DNA from: Epiperipatus broadwayi
Lineage: Eukaryota > Onychophora > Udeonychophora > Euonychophora > Peripatidae
Assembly (NCBI GenBank): GCA_028023455.1
Contig: JAQFVV010012419.1
Location: 1,062,501 to 1,126,500, forward strand
Length of the DNA stretch: 64,000 nucleotides
Direction: 5' to 3'
Under the pieces are notes generated by a model, which worked only from the letters and a program-made list of their open reading frames with translations, was not told where the DNA came from and did not search any database. The position numbers were made by a program, and so were the translations under genes. Below, piece by piece: positions 21,336-34,071 of this stretch (positions are counted from its first letter, which is position 1; each line of letters starts with the position of its first letter).

Positions 21336-23055
21336 ACTAATAATAAATAACAAGTCTTTATGGACAATCAAAATGTTATTAATAATTTCCTGTAAGTAAT
21401 ATAGTATAATACTATAATACGAATTTAAAAAAAGTTAAACTTCAGTATGGATTTGTTATTTGTTTTTTTCAGCGTAATACTATGCGGAAAAACACAAGAC
21501 ATTGTTAAATGCTAGTTTAGTTAATACTGAAATATCGTGTAGTTATACTTTCTCGGTCCATTGTGCGGTATTTTTTGGACAGTGAAAACACGCATTTTTT
21601 TTTTCCTAGCGATATTAAACATTTTTAAAGAGACTCTGTTTACTAATATGACCATGAAAAAATCAAGAAAATCTTTGACCTTGGAAATGAAACAGTATAA
21701 CGATGATTGGTGGATTAATGGATCGCAGGAATAACAACTTTAAGCTACGTGGTTTTTTTATATAGATTATTATACATACATATTTTAAATGAATATACGC
21801 ACAATACACGCATCACAGTTTACACAAGCATATAACGTACGTTAAGGGCTTTTTTTATATATAGCTTCGGTACATTACTTTTTTAACGTAGTTATAGTTT
21901 AATTTTTTAGTTGGAGTAATCATTATAAATGCTTATTCTGCTACAACATTCTTGCTTAACGATGAATTTTGGGGGCCAAATGCCTTCGCTAAGCGGGATA
22001 AAGATGTATTTTAAATACTCAATACCTCTATTCCTCCTCACATTCTTGAAACACATGAATAAATACATTTGAAAGACAATCTAAATCATATATCAAGATA
22101 GTATACTCATCAAAATATATTTCGTTTCGCGGGAGAGGGGAACTCCTGAGACATGCAAAAAAAAAAAAAAAAACGTTTTTAACCAATAGGCTAAATATAT
22201 TATTGTAGTGATAATTTATTATTTATATTTTCTAGTTTTTGATTTCTAACTTATCATTATAAAATCTTCACTAACTAATTTTGAACACTTTTTATGTACT
22301 GCCATCTATCGTTTATTGACATGACTAAGATAAAAAAATCTTGAAATTTTTTCTTTTAAAAACTCATTTTCTGTTAACACATGATATTAATAGCTAAGCG
22401 AAGTTTGTGTTCAGTAATATATATATTCTAAGCGAATATTTTCATTTAAAAAGGTATTAATATTGGGAAATATATTTATAAAAATAATCGAATATCTTAT
22501 TGCTCAAGAGTTCATAAGAAGTTCGAGAACCGGAAATGACAAAGCTCCAGTCTACCGTTGCACCACACAACCCAGAGCGGAGAATATATATTCACAACTG
22601 GAATGTTTATTAATTTTAAAAAGTAATAGTAAAACAATTACCGCCCACACTCTGACACTCCAAAAAAATTATTAATAATTTTTTTATTAATAAATTCTTA
22701 TAGTATAACACCTTTAAAAGAAAGTCATATTTTTTTCTGAATAAAGAAGAAAAGTACAGTACTATATTTAAATTTTTTAGAAAATGATTCTAGGCAAGAA
22801 CTTGCAACCTATGGCCAATAATTTTTTTGATTTGGTTAAAACAAAAATAGTATTCCAGTTTTTTAATCATTTCTTTTGCCAGCTTTGGATGTGAACATCC
22901 GGAATTATCCTGACGTTTACCATGCTAATCAGTGGGAATGTACAATACGTTATCTATTGGTGATGTTGGGGTTTTATGATTTCACAATGTGACGAATCAG
23001 TGGAAACATTAAGATGATGAAAATTTTGATAACAAATACAAACTCCAAGACACCG
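21336..23055. other. AT-rich stretch; one unassigned 70-codon frame
   Basis: An open frame at 22463-22675 (70 codons, with SSRTGNDKAPVYRCTTQPR) has no recognised family. The more GC-rich core at 22520-22665 looks like part of an LTR or other element rather than a gene. A 15-20-base A run lies near 22157. Nothing else was recognised. Confidence 0.4.
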
Positions 23056-23059
23056 TATT

Positions 23060-23205
23060 TTATGTATGGAATAATATTTTTGTAATGTAATTTTCACAGA
23101 GTGGTTTCTATCTACATTTAACACCTTGCGGATGGGGTATAATTATAAACATATGACCAAAGGGATGAAAAAAAAGCATATGATCCCCAAGATATACATT
23201 GCATG
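23060..23205 (+). repeat. diverged direct repeat, copy A
   Basis: Shares AATAATATTT, TAATTTTCAC, GGATGGGGT and ATAAACATATGAC in the same order with 23409-23563, about 350 bp downstream. Family unknown. Confidence 0.6.
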
Positions 23206-23408
23206 CTGAACCAAACCTCATCAGCTAGGCTCAGATCACAATCTCTTATACATATCTTTATCGTTGGCCTGTATATAAAGATAGAAAACTACTACAGTTT
23301 AATTGATTAGTGGCAAATTTGCTGCCTCACAACATTGACATAAATCACTTAATGAAAGTACATTAATAATTTTTATTAGTCACTCATTAGACTATATATT
23401 ATCCAATA

Positions 23409-23563
23409 ATGAATAATATTTCTGTAGTGTAATTTTCACTTACACTACTCTCATGCAAGGTAGGGCCTAAATTTTATCCACTTTTAATACTTTGTGGATG
23501 GGGTGTAATCATAAACATATGACTAAAAACATAAAAAAGATGACCTCCATGTATTGCATTTAA
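23409..23563 (+). repeat. diverged direct repeat, copy B
   Basis: Partner of 23060-23205. A short insertion near 23440-23465 distinguishes it. Confidence 0.6.
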
Positions 23564-24002
23564 TGTATTTCAAGTACTTGATAAAATATTCAATTTTATC
23601 TGATTTGACAGACGAATTAAACTTTGAAGCGAGACAAATGGTTATAAAAATTCAAAATAAAGTTTATTTAAAATAGAAACAAAAAATTTTTGATAAAAAT
23701 TTTAAATAGAATTTATAAAAAAATTTTCAAGAAAAATTTTATTATTCAAATATATGAGATACATGGAACCTTGAAATGCCAAAAATTTTAGATCATTTAT
23801 CAGCCCAATATATCTATAATACTAATAATTGATGGAGTAACTGTTTTATTTAAATTTTTCAGTTCATAGAAATAATTTTCTGCTTCAGATAGTTAAATTA
23901 GTTGAAATATTAGCAAGGAATTGTATAAAGATGCACTCTCCATAACATATTATTAGTAATTTCTAGTCATCCTTATGGGTTCCTAATAAATTGTTGAAAG
24001 TC

Positions 24003-24270
24003 ATACCATATAATACTAAATTGTCCATTCACTTAACTACTGTTACACAATGCTTTACTTACCACCCTTTTTTACAATTTACAATTTTGATTGCCCCAGC
24101 AATCTTCTTCAGAACTTTATATTTTCTAGTTGAGATATAAAAGCTAGGAGATATAAAGTTCTGAAAAATATTGCTGGGGCAATCAAAACTGTAAACTGTA
24201 AAAAAGGGAGGTAAATAAAGCATTGTGTAACAGTAGTAAAGTGAATGGACAATTTAGTATTATATGGTAT
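24003..24270. mobile_element. foldback/MITE-like palindrome, ~125-bp arms
   Basis: The arms begin ATACCATATAATACTAAATT (24003) and end with its reverse complement at 24270. They match almost throughout, with a loop of about 15-30 bases near 24125-24145. TTGTTGAAAGTC occurs at 23991-24002 immediately before the left end and again at 24305-24316, 34 bases after the right end. It may be a target duplication displaced by later change, or chance. Confidence 0.85.
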
Positions 24271-24828
24271 ACCTTTGGCAATGCATAAGAAAGAATAGTT
24301 ATTATTGTTGAAAGTCCTTTAAACATTTTTATGTTACTTCAAAAATGTAGTTGACAATAAAGCATAATATTTAAATTAGATTTACATTTAGTAAAAATTC
24401 CAAAATTTGCTCATGTTAATGTTATTAAAGCATTTGGTTCATTTTATAATTTGAATTAACAATGAATCACATGGCTTTTTTTTCTTGGGTGTCTTTCTTT
24501 TCACAAATTATATTGATATTATTTGGACAAAATGCATGGCATTATCCATCTCATTGTTGATGAAACTAAATCACAATTAGGAGTAGATTTGATTCTGTAT
24601 TTTTATGCAGTTATAATTATTTATTTCTGTAATTCATTAATTGATTTGGTCATCATAATTCCATACATATCTATACATTATGAATTGTAGTGTTAAAATT
24701 TTTTTTCTTGATGGGGAGTGCTAACGATTCATAACATGTGTGAAAGTTAGCTTTCATTTAAATTACATATGTATGTAAAGTCAATGTTATTTAATATTCA
24801 AAAAGGTATATATTTAATGAGTCAACAT

Positions 24829-24960
24829 ATGAGATGGATTGGTGAAATAAGGAAGTGAATACGATGGAAGAAGAGATCACAGAAGATGGATTGAATTTGG
24901 AGAGACTTTCGTTCTCCAGATGATTGATAATGCTTGAAAATGATGATGGTGATTATATAT
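24829..24960 (+). repeat. RTE-like LINE 3'-end fragment
   Basis: The plus strand reads MRWIGEIRK...WKKRSQK...WRDF and ends in AATGATGATGGTGA, matching the last ~40 codons and 3' tail of the LINE seen at 19264-19420 (minus) and 36840-37010 (plus). The antisense frame at 24822-25004 is its shadow. Confidence 0.7.
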
Positions 24961-25496
24961 TGAAATGGAGTGGTCTCATTGCACATAACATAGTATTTGC
25001 ACAACAGACATTTAAAGCTTAAATGACAAATAGAAATGAAAACATGAAAACGATATGTATATAATTATTTAAAATAAAACCTGGGATAAGTAAAGGGTTG
25101 ATTAATAACATTTCTTAGTATTTCTGAAATAATATAAATTATTAAAATCAAATATAAAAAAGATTTCTATTTAAAACAAATATTTTTATCTCATTTTGTT
25201 TTGATTTTGATAAAAGTCTTAATTTTTAATGCAACAAACAAAAATATTTTTGTCCATAATAAGAATGTTTTTATTGTGTGTATGTGTGTAATACACATTA
25301 ATTATAGGATTAATTCTATTTTTTTTTTTTTACTTAATGGCTTAAGAAAAAGTATTTTTTTAATTGGTACTTATTTTAGGTTTTGTATTTCATCAAAAGA
25401 TAGATAACATATCATTAATTCTCTGTTAATAAATTTCTTTGAGTCTATTATAAATAGTCATTCAGATTGTAATAGGTATGAATATCAGTTTCAAAA
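24961..25496. other. AT-rich stretch, nothing recognised
   Basis: The 68-codon frame at 25201-25407 is Phe/Ile/Asn-rich, as expected of random AT-rich DNA. Confidence 0.5.
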
Positions 25497-25612
25497 ATGA
25501 AGAGAAGTTATTAAGCATTGGTGGCCTAGTGGTTAGCATATCTGCCTTCCAAGCAGCTGGCCCGGGTTCACTTCCCGGTCAATGCTTTGACATAAAAACA
25601 TGAAGAGAAGTT
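25497..25612 (+). repeat. 13-bp direct repeat flanking the tRNA-like sequence
   Basis: ATGAAGAGAAGTT occurs at 25497-25509, five bases before the tRNA, and again at 25600-25612, after a short A-rich tail (CATAAAAAC). The size and placing fit a LINE-made target-site duplication. Confidence 0.75.
25515..25586 (+). tRNA. tRNA-Gly(UCC)-like retrocopy
   Basis: 72 bases that fold as a cloverleaf: acceptor GCATTGG/TCAATGC (last pair G-U), anticodon loop CTTCCAA with anticodon TCC (Gly), and T stem CCGGG/CCCGG. Box A (TGGCCTAGTGG) is intact. Two features argue against a working gene: the T loop reads TTCACTT, so the near-invariant A58 is C, and the top anticodon-stem pair is T-C. There is no T-run terminator beyond TTT. 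With a 13-bp direct repeat around it and an A-rich 3' tail, it is best read as a retroposed tRNA or very short SINE, though a recently decayed tRNA gene is possible. Confidence 0.7.
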
Positions 25613-26578
25613 GTGGTTAGTCTTCATGTTAGTCAAGTTTGACTACTTAAAGAAATAAACCAGATGGCTTCTCTATGATTTTGTAGTCCAATATGTATAA
25701 ACTAAAACCATTTTCCTGGCTAAAATTCATAAATTATAGGAACTGCTGGTGAGATTAGGTTATTGATAGAAACATGTCTAACAAGAGACTTATTTCTTCA
25801 TCAAACATTGCAAATTAAAAGATTGTAAAATTTCTATCAAGGTCATAAATAAAAGCATCATGAATACATTTACATAGTTGTCTGATGTTTAATTAATAAA
25901 TTATTTAAAACAGGCAAAACTCTCCATACAGTAGTGCCACTCAGTGCAAATGATCAAGTGATGCTTAGAGTGCAAATGATCATGTGATGTTTAGTGCTTT
26001 AATAAATTATTTACATGTTTAAATGTTTATTTGGAGCAAAGGTTTTCCATAAGTCACTTTGATTAAAAATTCTTTTTTATTAATATTAAGCTAAACTGAT
26101 ACAAAGGAAACTTTAGTTAAATTAATATTAGATTGTCATTCAAATTTCATTGCATCAGATTATTGGCAGAAATATTTGTCCAGAAAAAGATTTATTAAAT
26201 TTCTTTCATCCAACATTGCAGTTGAAACTATCTTAAAATGTCTTCATAGGATATAAATAAAAGTAATGTTTATGTGTATACAACATTTATTGGCATCCTT
26301 TCATAAATAAATTTAGTCATTCTAACTCTATAAAAAAGAAAAAAACAGTGTAAAAAATGAGTTCTATTATTTTATAAACCAAGCAGTGTATGAGTGTTTG
26401 ACAAGTAAAATTGGTGTCAGTTAATTTTTTCTGCAGCAAACCTTTTTCTGAAAAGCAATACTTTGAAGATGTTCTTTTTTGCATTTTATCTTCAATTGCA
26501 ATGAAAATATATAATGGTTTTTGCCTCAGTTTTTTTATGAATCTGTGATAACATTCTGCATAATATGGTTTAGCAGTG
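25613..26578. other. AT-rich stretch with short repeats
   Basis: AGTGCAAATGATCA(A/T)GTGATG(C/T)TTAG is tandemly repeated at about 25947-25997. Preceding it, CTCCATACAGTAGTGCCAC recurs in inverted form at about 27927-27945. A weak direct repeat (AACATTGCA...ATAAATAAAAG) links 25800-25860 with 26210-26270. No gene was found. Confidence 0.5.
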
Positions 26579-27364
26579 GAATGGTAGACTCTGGAGCTGA
26601 AGGTCCCTGGAATGTGGCCCAGCTGTGTCAATTCTGAACTCCTGACTGATAAATGAGTTCCCAGAATGCTTTGTTTCAATGGTAGAGTGGGAGGCTCTGG
26701 AGCTGAAGGTCCCTGGAATGTGGCCCAGCTGTGTCAATTCTGAACTCCTGATTGATAAATGAGTTCCCAGAATGCTTTGGTTCAATAGTAGAGTGGGAGG
26801 CTCTGGAGCTGAAAGTCCCTGGAATGGGGCCCAGCTGTGTCAATTCTGAACTCCTGATTGATAAATGAGTTCCCAGAATACTTTGGTTCAATAGTAAAGT
26901 GGGAGGCTCTGGAGCTGAAGATCCCTGGAATGTGGCCCAGCTGTGTCAATTCTGAACTCCTGATTGATAAATGAGTTACCGGAATGCTTTGCTTCAATGG
27001 TAGAGTGGGAGGCTCTGGAGCTGAAGGTCCCTGGAATGTGGCCCAGCTGTTTCAATTCTGAACTCCTGATTGATAAATGAGTTCCTAGAATGTTTTGCTT
27101 CAATGGTAGAGTGGGAAACTCTGGAGCTGAAGGTGCCTCGAATGTGGCCCAGCTATGTCAATTTCTGAACTATCAGTTCCCAGAATGCTTTGCTTCAATG
27201 GTAGAGTGGGAGGCTGGAGACGAAGATCCCTGGAATGTGCCCAGCTGTGTCAATTCTGAAGTCCTGATTGATAAATGAGTTCCCAGAATGCTTTGCTTCA
27301 ATGGTAGAGTGTGAGGCTCTGGAGCTGAAGGTCCCTGGAATGTGGCCCAGCTGTGTCAATTCTG
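26579..27364. repeat. 106-bp satellite, eight copies
   Basis: A tandem array with a 106-bp period. Each unit contains GGCTCTGGAGCTGAAGGTCC, CTGGAATGTGGCCCAGCTGT and ATAAATGAGTTCCCAGAATG. Copies are about 93-97% alike, except the sixth and seventh, which carry small deletions (about 27160-27180 and 27210-27240). The array is markedly more GC-rich than its surroundings. Four ~71-codon minus-strand frames, each offset by 106 bp, are by-products of the period and not genes. Confidence 0.95.
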
Positions 27365-30300
27365 GTTCTTAAACTTCCAATGAAATCTTGAACAATAAAC
27401 CATTATTATCATTATAATAATGATGATAATGCAAAAAAAGTTTTTGCTTCTTTCTTAAAAATCATACTAAACTTTGCCAAAAAGTATTTCCTTTCATTTT
27501 TTTGTCAGTCCATTGACATCTTTACAATAATAGATTCAGGTAGCCAATATGGACTTGTTTACTAATTTAAACAGTTATAATGAAATCTTATCCTCACAGT
27601 GATAATCAACTAAGCAAAAACTTGATGAATAATTTTTTTCCATCTCACTGATAAGACACCTGAGTTGTTTTCCTAAAGTAACTTGTATGTAGTTTGCATT
27701 CAAAACAGTAAGAATGTTTTACTGGAATGACCAGGATTTTCAAAATCACCAAAGCATTACATGATTGGTTCCTTAGATCAGGGTGCAGTGACTCAGATCC
27801 AAAGCTTTTCACTGATGAAAGCCACAAACTAAGAAGTAGTCTTGGGATGTTGGATAAATAGGCACTAGATAGGGATTTTTATGCACAAACCTTGCTGCAT
27901 CCATTAATTAGTAAGTCTTGCACTGGGTGGCACTACTGTATGGAGGGTTTGCTAGCTAATATCAAAATGCAACTTTACACTATAAATTTAGAAACCTAAT
28001 TGAAAACTCATACTTTTATCACAGCCAAACCTTTTGTATGGCTGTTTTAAATTGGTAAAACATAGAAACAATATTCAACTATGGTTAAAAACAAGTTTTA
28101 TTTGAAATGCCACAATTTTTCAACTGCCAGCAATATTCATATTATATGATTAACTGATAATCCAGCATTTACAATCATTGTCATAAATCTCTGAATTATT
28201 TAAAATAAATGTCTTGGCAATGTTAATAAAAGCACTGTAGAAATTAAACCTTTGTTCGTGATCCTTGTCTAGTATTGCCTGTAAAAAAAAATCACATATT
28301 TATAATGCAAATTGTTTCTCTAAAATTACAAGTTTACTAGTCATCTGTTCAATAAAATTTTTGCTGTAATGGACAATTAAGACACTCCATTATAAATATT
28401 GTAATCATTTTTATTTCCTTTATTTTTACAATTTGGAAAAATAAAAATATTCTTAATATTGAATAGAATATCTTCAGGTATAAATATATTCCTAATAAGT
28501 TTCCAAATCATAAATTAAATTTTTTTTTTAGACATTTTATTCTGATCTGCGTGTTTTCTACAAAGAACTGTTTTACTTTCAGCAGGCTGGATACACTGTC
28601 CAAATCTATATTTTATTTTTATTCAAAATATTTTCTCCATCTGTTCAAAATATTATCCTAGAAAAATTGTTATTCATAGATATCTTTTTTTTTTGATTCA
28701 TTATATTAATTTTAATATTTAAGAAATACATTTCAAGTGCTTACCGTTAGCAAATAACTGGAAATCATTATTTTTAAAAATAATGAACTTTTTTTAATAG
28801 TTGCCAAATTTGTCATTACGATTTTATATTTCTCATGAAACTCCAAACAGACAAGACCACACATCTTCTTCTAATAAAAGTGACAAAATAAATCAAGATT
28901 TTTCTTTTTAGTGATTTGATTTACTAGTATTCTTAACGGAATTCTTTGACTCAGATATGTGACCAGTTTGAAAATTCAAATTAGCAATTTTAATGTTTTA
29001 ACAGCCATTGAAACTCATCATAAACACCAACAGCTTTGACATATCTATTAAAGGCATCCATGATTTTAACCTTGGAGCACATTAAGCCTCTCACATTTTT
29101 TTAATAAATGCTCTTTATTAATGACCTAACTATAACATAATCCATAAGAAGGCATTGTTTAAAACATTGATAAATTCGTGTGTTTAGAGAAATTTTCCGG
29201 CTAAACAATGCTTTGCAGTAGTCAGTCTTCTGCGCGAAATTTCAATACAGATTATTCTTACACAGTGCCAATAATATTATTTTTGATAAATATTAATCAC
29301 AATTTTTACTATCATACAAACACATGCATTAACATTTCCAAAAAAGTACACTTTTGTCAAAAACAATACTGAATTTTGTAAATATAATAAATACAAATAA
29401 AAAGGATTGTATATTAGTATAGAGAAACACATTTTAATGTCATTAGCTTTTCAAAAGTATATTGAAAAAATAAAAGATAAGTTTGATCTTGTAGGGAATC
29501 TAATACCATCTTTTACTCAGTTTATTATCTATCTGTCTTTACAAAAATTCTTAGTCATCTATTTGTTGAACTAAACTTTTTTTCTATGGAAATTAATTTT
29601 CTCTATATTAGTACTAAACATTGACAATTACTAAAATACAATCCCTGATAAACATTTACATATTTATGGATCATTATCAAAATAAAACTCACACATTCTT
29701 CATAGTTAAATTTAGTTGTAATACTTACATTTTTATTCTCATTATAATTATTATTATGATTAATTCTGCTGCTCTAAAGAGTAATTTATCAGATATGGGT
29801 TTTAACCAGATTTTGTTAAAAGCCATTTTTAGAATGCCTTTTGTAAATATCTAAAAAGAGCTGCTTAGATGTACTAATAGTTTTCATTTCTCATTGGTTG
29901 GTTTTTCTTTCACTATTTTGTCATGAATTTATATAAAAGATGACAAACTGTTGTTTTCTCAGTGCTGCAGACATTGCATACTGTCTATATTCATACATTA
30001 TGGTATAAAATTTTAAAAAAAAAGAAGAGATTGGATTCAGAATTTAAAAAAATAGATTGCACAAATATGCAATTCTATTGTGCCAGAAATGATTATTGGC
30101 ATGATGGACAAGACCAATTGAAATGACTGAGGACAATAAAAAAGAAAAAATAGCATAAAAGAAGCAATAGGAAAAGTGAACAGAGAAAACGTTTTGCATT
30201 AGAAACAGACTTAGTTTTTGATAGGATATTTTAGTATTGCAAGACAATAGGAAATATTCTTGGTCAGCCACTGTTTTATGGTTATTTACAGTAAACTATC

Positions 30301-31298
30301 AAGTGTGAGAATTATTTCACTACCAGAAGCTGAATTCAACAAACCACTTATTAAAATAGTATATTCCCTTGGAATATATTTCATTAGTATTCAAATTAAG
30401 AAAATGTATAGAATTGTTTTTTATTAATTTAGAATTGTGATGTCATTAATATTTTAAAACACTAAGTTGTTATTAATATTTAAAGGAATTATATACTTTT
30501 TATATAAATAAAAAATGATTTTATTAAACAATAATTTAAAAAGAAATTTTATTATTGGGTTTAAAAGTAATTTGAAAGAATTGACAATTATTTAAATAGA
30601 CTGTAGATTTATTTATTGTTGTATTGGAAAGTTAGTCGTGAAGGATTTCGTATGAAGAAAATTGTTTGATCATATAAACAGGATCATCAGCTGTTGAGTT
30701 AAAAAGAAAACTCACAAAATGAACTGGTAAATAAAGTTTTTATCTTAAGAATTTGGGAATGAAGACTCAAATGGATCATTTATTTCTTCATATTTTCATC
30801 TGTCATAAATAGGATGACTTCATAATCATCAACTGTTGCAAAATCATGATTTTTCTATAACTTCATTTAAGCTTATCTTCTATATTTCAATGAAAGAAGC
30901 ATCATCTGCTATATCCTAAATTTGAAGAATGTTAACATTTTCTATTGGGGAATAAGTTAAAATTACAAAACAAGCTATAAATCTTTATTAAATACTTTCC
31001 AATTTATAAAAAAATTGTTTTTTTAACATAATTTTATGCTGATATTAATAATTTATAAATTGTCAGTTCTTAAACATTGTATTGATCACTATGAGCATTC
31101 TTACAAATCTATATGCAAGTAATATTTTCAAAATATTTTAAATGTAATGCTTAAAAATAATACAGATTTGATAAATAATAGTTTATATTTGTTTTATAGA
31201 TATCATATTTCAATGCAGATTATGAAATATATAATCTGTGTGGTTTAATAATATTTATAATTTTAAATAATGATTGTTTAAATTACAATATATATATA
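27365..31298. other. AT-rich non-coding stretch
   Basis: Almost 4 kb with no recognisable gene. Frames at 27645-27827, 29621-29854 and 30044-30271 are Phe/Ile/Asn-rich and match no family I know. Parts of 28200-28270 resemble 43555-43625 (AATAAAAGCA...CTTTGTTC), suggesting an old dispersed repeat. Confidence 0.5.
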
Positions 31299-31570
31299 CT
31301 GTAACGGGCTGGTGGATTCCACAGGAGATAGGTGGAGTGCATCTTACTATGGTCGGACTTTGGGTCTTTAAATTGGATGCAAGTGATTACGTGATAAAAT
31401 ATATAACCTATGATTGTATCTACTTCCAATAGACTAGTTCTACTTACTTTTATTATCCTAGATACAATTTGGGTCAGTTCATTCAGTTCTCACCCCTTTC
31501 TAGCCATGTTATACCACAGTATTTGAACTCGGGGAGTAATTGCTTGGACTCTCTTATCAGAGAAGAAGAT
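31299..31570 (+). repeat. possible LTR-like or dispersed repeat piece
   Basis: It starts TGTAACGGGCTGGTGGATTCC after a TA run and is more GC-rich than its surroundings. A short portion (about 31490-31555) weakly resembles the complement of 60700-60790. No partner copy or coding region supports a firm call. Confidence 0.25.
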
Positions 31571-33616
31571 CACACTAATAGCAGTTAATGCACTTCTATA
31601 AAGGTGATAATTAATTACCAAAAATCAATTAAGCATATCCAAAACCATAAGATATATTAATTTTTGGATTTTCTGTTATCAGATTTGTCTAAAGAACTAA
31701 ATGTGAGACTAGCATTTCTGAGCAATATTAGCAGGCATATGTCTGTTAATATGCGTGGCTAGTGGCCCTAAATAGACATTTTCTCAGTCTTTACCCATTT
31801 GAATTCAAACTCACCCATGAAAGAACATCTGCTGCTTTTCCAGCTAAATAGATTGCCATTATTAATCAGGCTATGCCTGAAGGAAGGAATGAATGCTGCT
31901 AAGAAACAGGAAAGCAAGAAAGAAGAAGACTAAACCAACTGCAATGGACCACACCAAGAATAACCCAGCCAGCTAGAGGATCTAGTGAAGAATCAACCAT
32001 CTCTGCAAAAGAAGAGGATGCTTCCCACAAGATGGTCTATAGAGTGCTGGATGTCTAATAACCTAGATAAACATTTTCCTATCAAACATGCATGTAATGA
32101 TTTATTTTATATATAAAAAAAACAGACTAGTTTAAAATTGCCCAGTATTTAGTTTAAAAAAGAACTATTGCTAGGGAAGTTATTTTTTGTTAGAGAAAAA
32201 AACAATTACTTTATGCTGGACTTTTGCTAATTAGCTATTCTGCCATATAATTATATTATTTCAATGCCTATAGATTTATTTGTTATTTTAGATATTTTTT
32301 TAATAGATATTTTAGATATTTGAATTCATTATGCTATTTAACTTGATAATTTTTTTCACCAAGCAGAAGCAAATTAAATCAAGATCATTAAAACTTATGT
32401 GGTTAACTTTAGATTTAAATAAAATAAGGAACAAATAAATAAAAACAATTGTTCTAAAGAAAAGAAAAGTGGAATAAACAAAGAAGGAGCAGGAGGACTA
32501 TATACTCATATATTTTTATAGTGATAATCTCCGGAAAAAATTTATAAATATTTCAAGTGCTGGATGTCTAATAAAACATTCCTTACAAATACTTTTGTCC
32601 AGCAACAGAGGGGCATCTGACCAGAAAATATAATGTTGGAATAATATGTGCATATTTTTTCAGTGTTCAGTCAGGAATATAGACTTAAAAGTTAATTAGG
32701 TTTGTATTTTCTTGTTGCTTGGGGTAACAGTAAGTATAATCAACATCACTTCAAATGCTAAATTTTTACAAATGTACAAAACTGTTGCAACATATATAAT
32801 CGTAGTTATTTATAAAAGAATAATTTATTATATACTCGCAATAGTGAGAAGGACCATCCCTTAAAAGCAAACCATATTTACTTTCTTAAATAAAGATCAT
32901 AATCAGAAGACATCATATAAAAATTCTTAGTTTGCAAAATGCCCTACAAAAGCAAATTCTTTTTATTTTACATGACAACTGCCATTTATTGTAAGCTATT
33001 GATTACTGATACTTAGAATATAAGAAATAATAAAGTAAAATTGAAGAAAAAACATAAAATTACAGAACTGCAAACCTTAAACTATGTTCTGCAAATCCAG
33101 AAAAGATCTATCATGATATGACAAATGTTTCAGAGGGATGGTATAATAAAGTAGGAAAAACAAAAATTTTAATAGCCATGTAAAATTATTTTAACACAAA
33201 GAATATACATTTATAGGAACTTTTAATTTATATATAATAAAATATATTCTATCAAAGTATGTAGATAAATTTTCAATTATAATAGTAAATATATTAAATT
33301 TAAGCGTAAACAGATAATATAATAACGTGAAAGCTAAACACCTTCAAACAGATACGCTTTAAAAATGCTTAAGTGACAGCCAATCAGATGGAATAATGGC
33401 ATCACATGGGACTCCAAGTTCTAAAACACAAGCCAGAACTATTAGAAAAAGATGGATCATCTTAATCTATGCCTCAATTACATTTAAATAAGCCAGACTC
33501 AAGCATTTTGAACTAAGAGTGTGAAGCTAAATACCTTCACATTTAATCCACTAAATATTATATATATAAATTAACAATGTGAAATCATCCGATTTACAAC
33601 GAAGAAATTATAATAG
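31571..33616. other. AT-rich non-coding stretch
   Basis: No gene was recognised. AGTGCTGGATGTCTAATA occurs at 32044 and 32559. A diverged pair, AAGCTAAACACCTTCA (about 33331) and AAGCTAAATACCTTCA (about 33524), is a short direct repeat. A more GC-rich patch at 31850-32060 has no open frame of note. Confidence 0.5.
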
Positions 33617-33717
33617 TAATAAATCTTTGGTACAAAACAATAATCATGCTTTGATAAGGACTGTAATCAAAGCCTGGCTCAACAAATTAAATTTGATTTT
33701 GTACCAAAGATTTATTA
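33617..33717. repeat. hairpin with 21-bp perfect arms
   Basis: TAATAAATCTTTGGTACAAA (33617 on) is matched exactly by its reverse complement at 33697-33717. GCTTTGATA and TAATCAAAGC add an inner stem. The frame at 33579-33794 merely crosses it. Confidence 0.75.
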
Positions 33718-34071
33718 TGGAAATAGTTGATAATTATTTACACACTCTGATAAAATATATTTTATTACATATTATCAATGTTATATACATATAATATAGC
33801 TTATATATAAAATTTTCTTCCTGAGTCCAAGTTAATTAATTTTGAAAGTACATTCAACAATATAATCAGATCAGATCTGAAGACAAATCTATACTTTTAT
33901 TATGGATAAAAATATTGATAACTACCTCAGTGGAAGTAACAAATGATACTGTTATCTCAATATGCATATATTCAATATAGTTGTTTATCTCTTTTGAACA
34001 GTTTTCTTCACACTACTCTAGAGACATGTATTGTAGATCTGAATATTAATGAACACATAATAAATCACCTT

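Noticed and set aside
26570-27103. Four ~71-codon minus-strand frames offset by 106 bp
   Set aside because: They arise from the 106-bp satellite, whose period is not a multiple of three. Each frame just crosses two units, and no protein family fits.
26579-27364. CRISPR-like array
   Set aside because: The repeats abut without unique spacers and the unit is 106 bp. This is a satellite in a eukaryotic genome.
31299-31330. TGTAACGGGC and TGTAACCCTC (58591) as LTR starts
   Set aside because: Both begin with TGTAAC after TA runs, but no second LTR, primer site or coding region was found for either. The likeness is too short to call elements.
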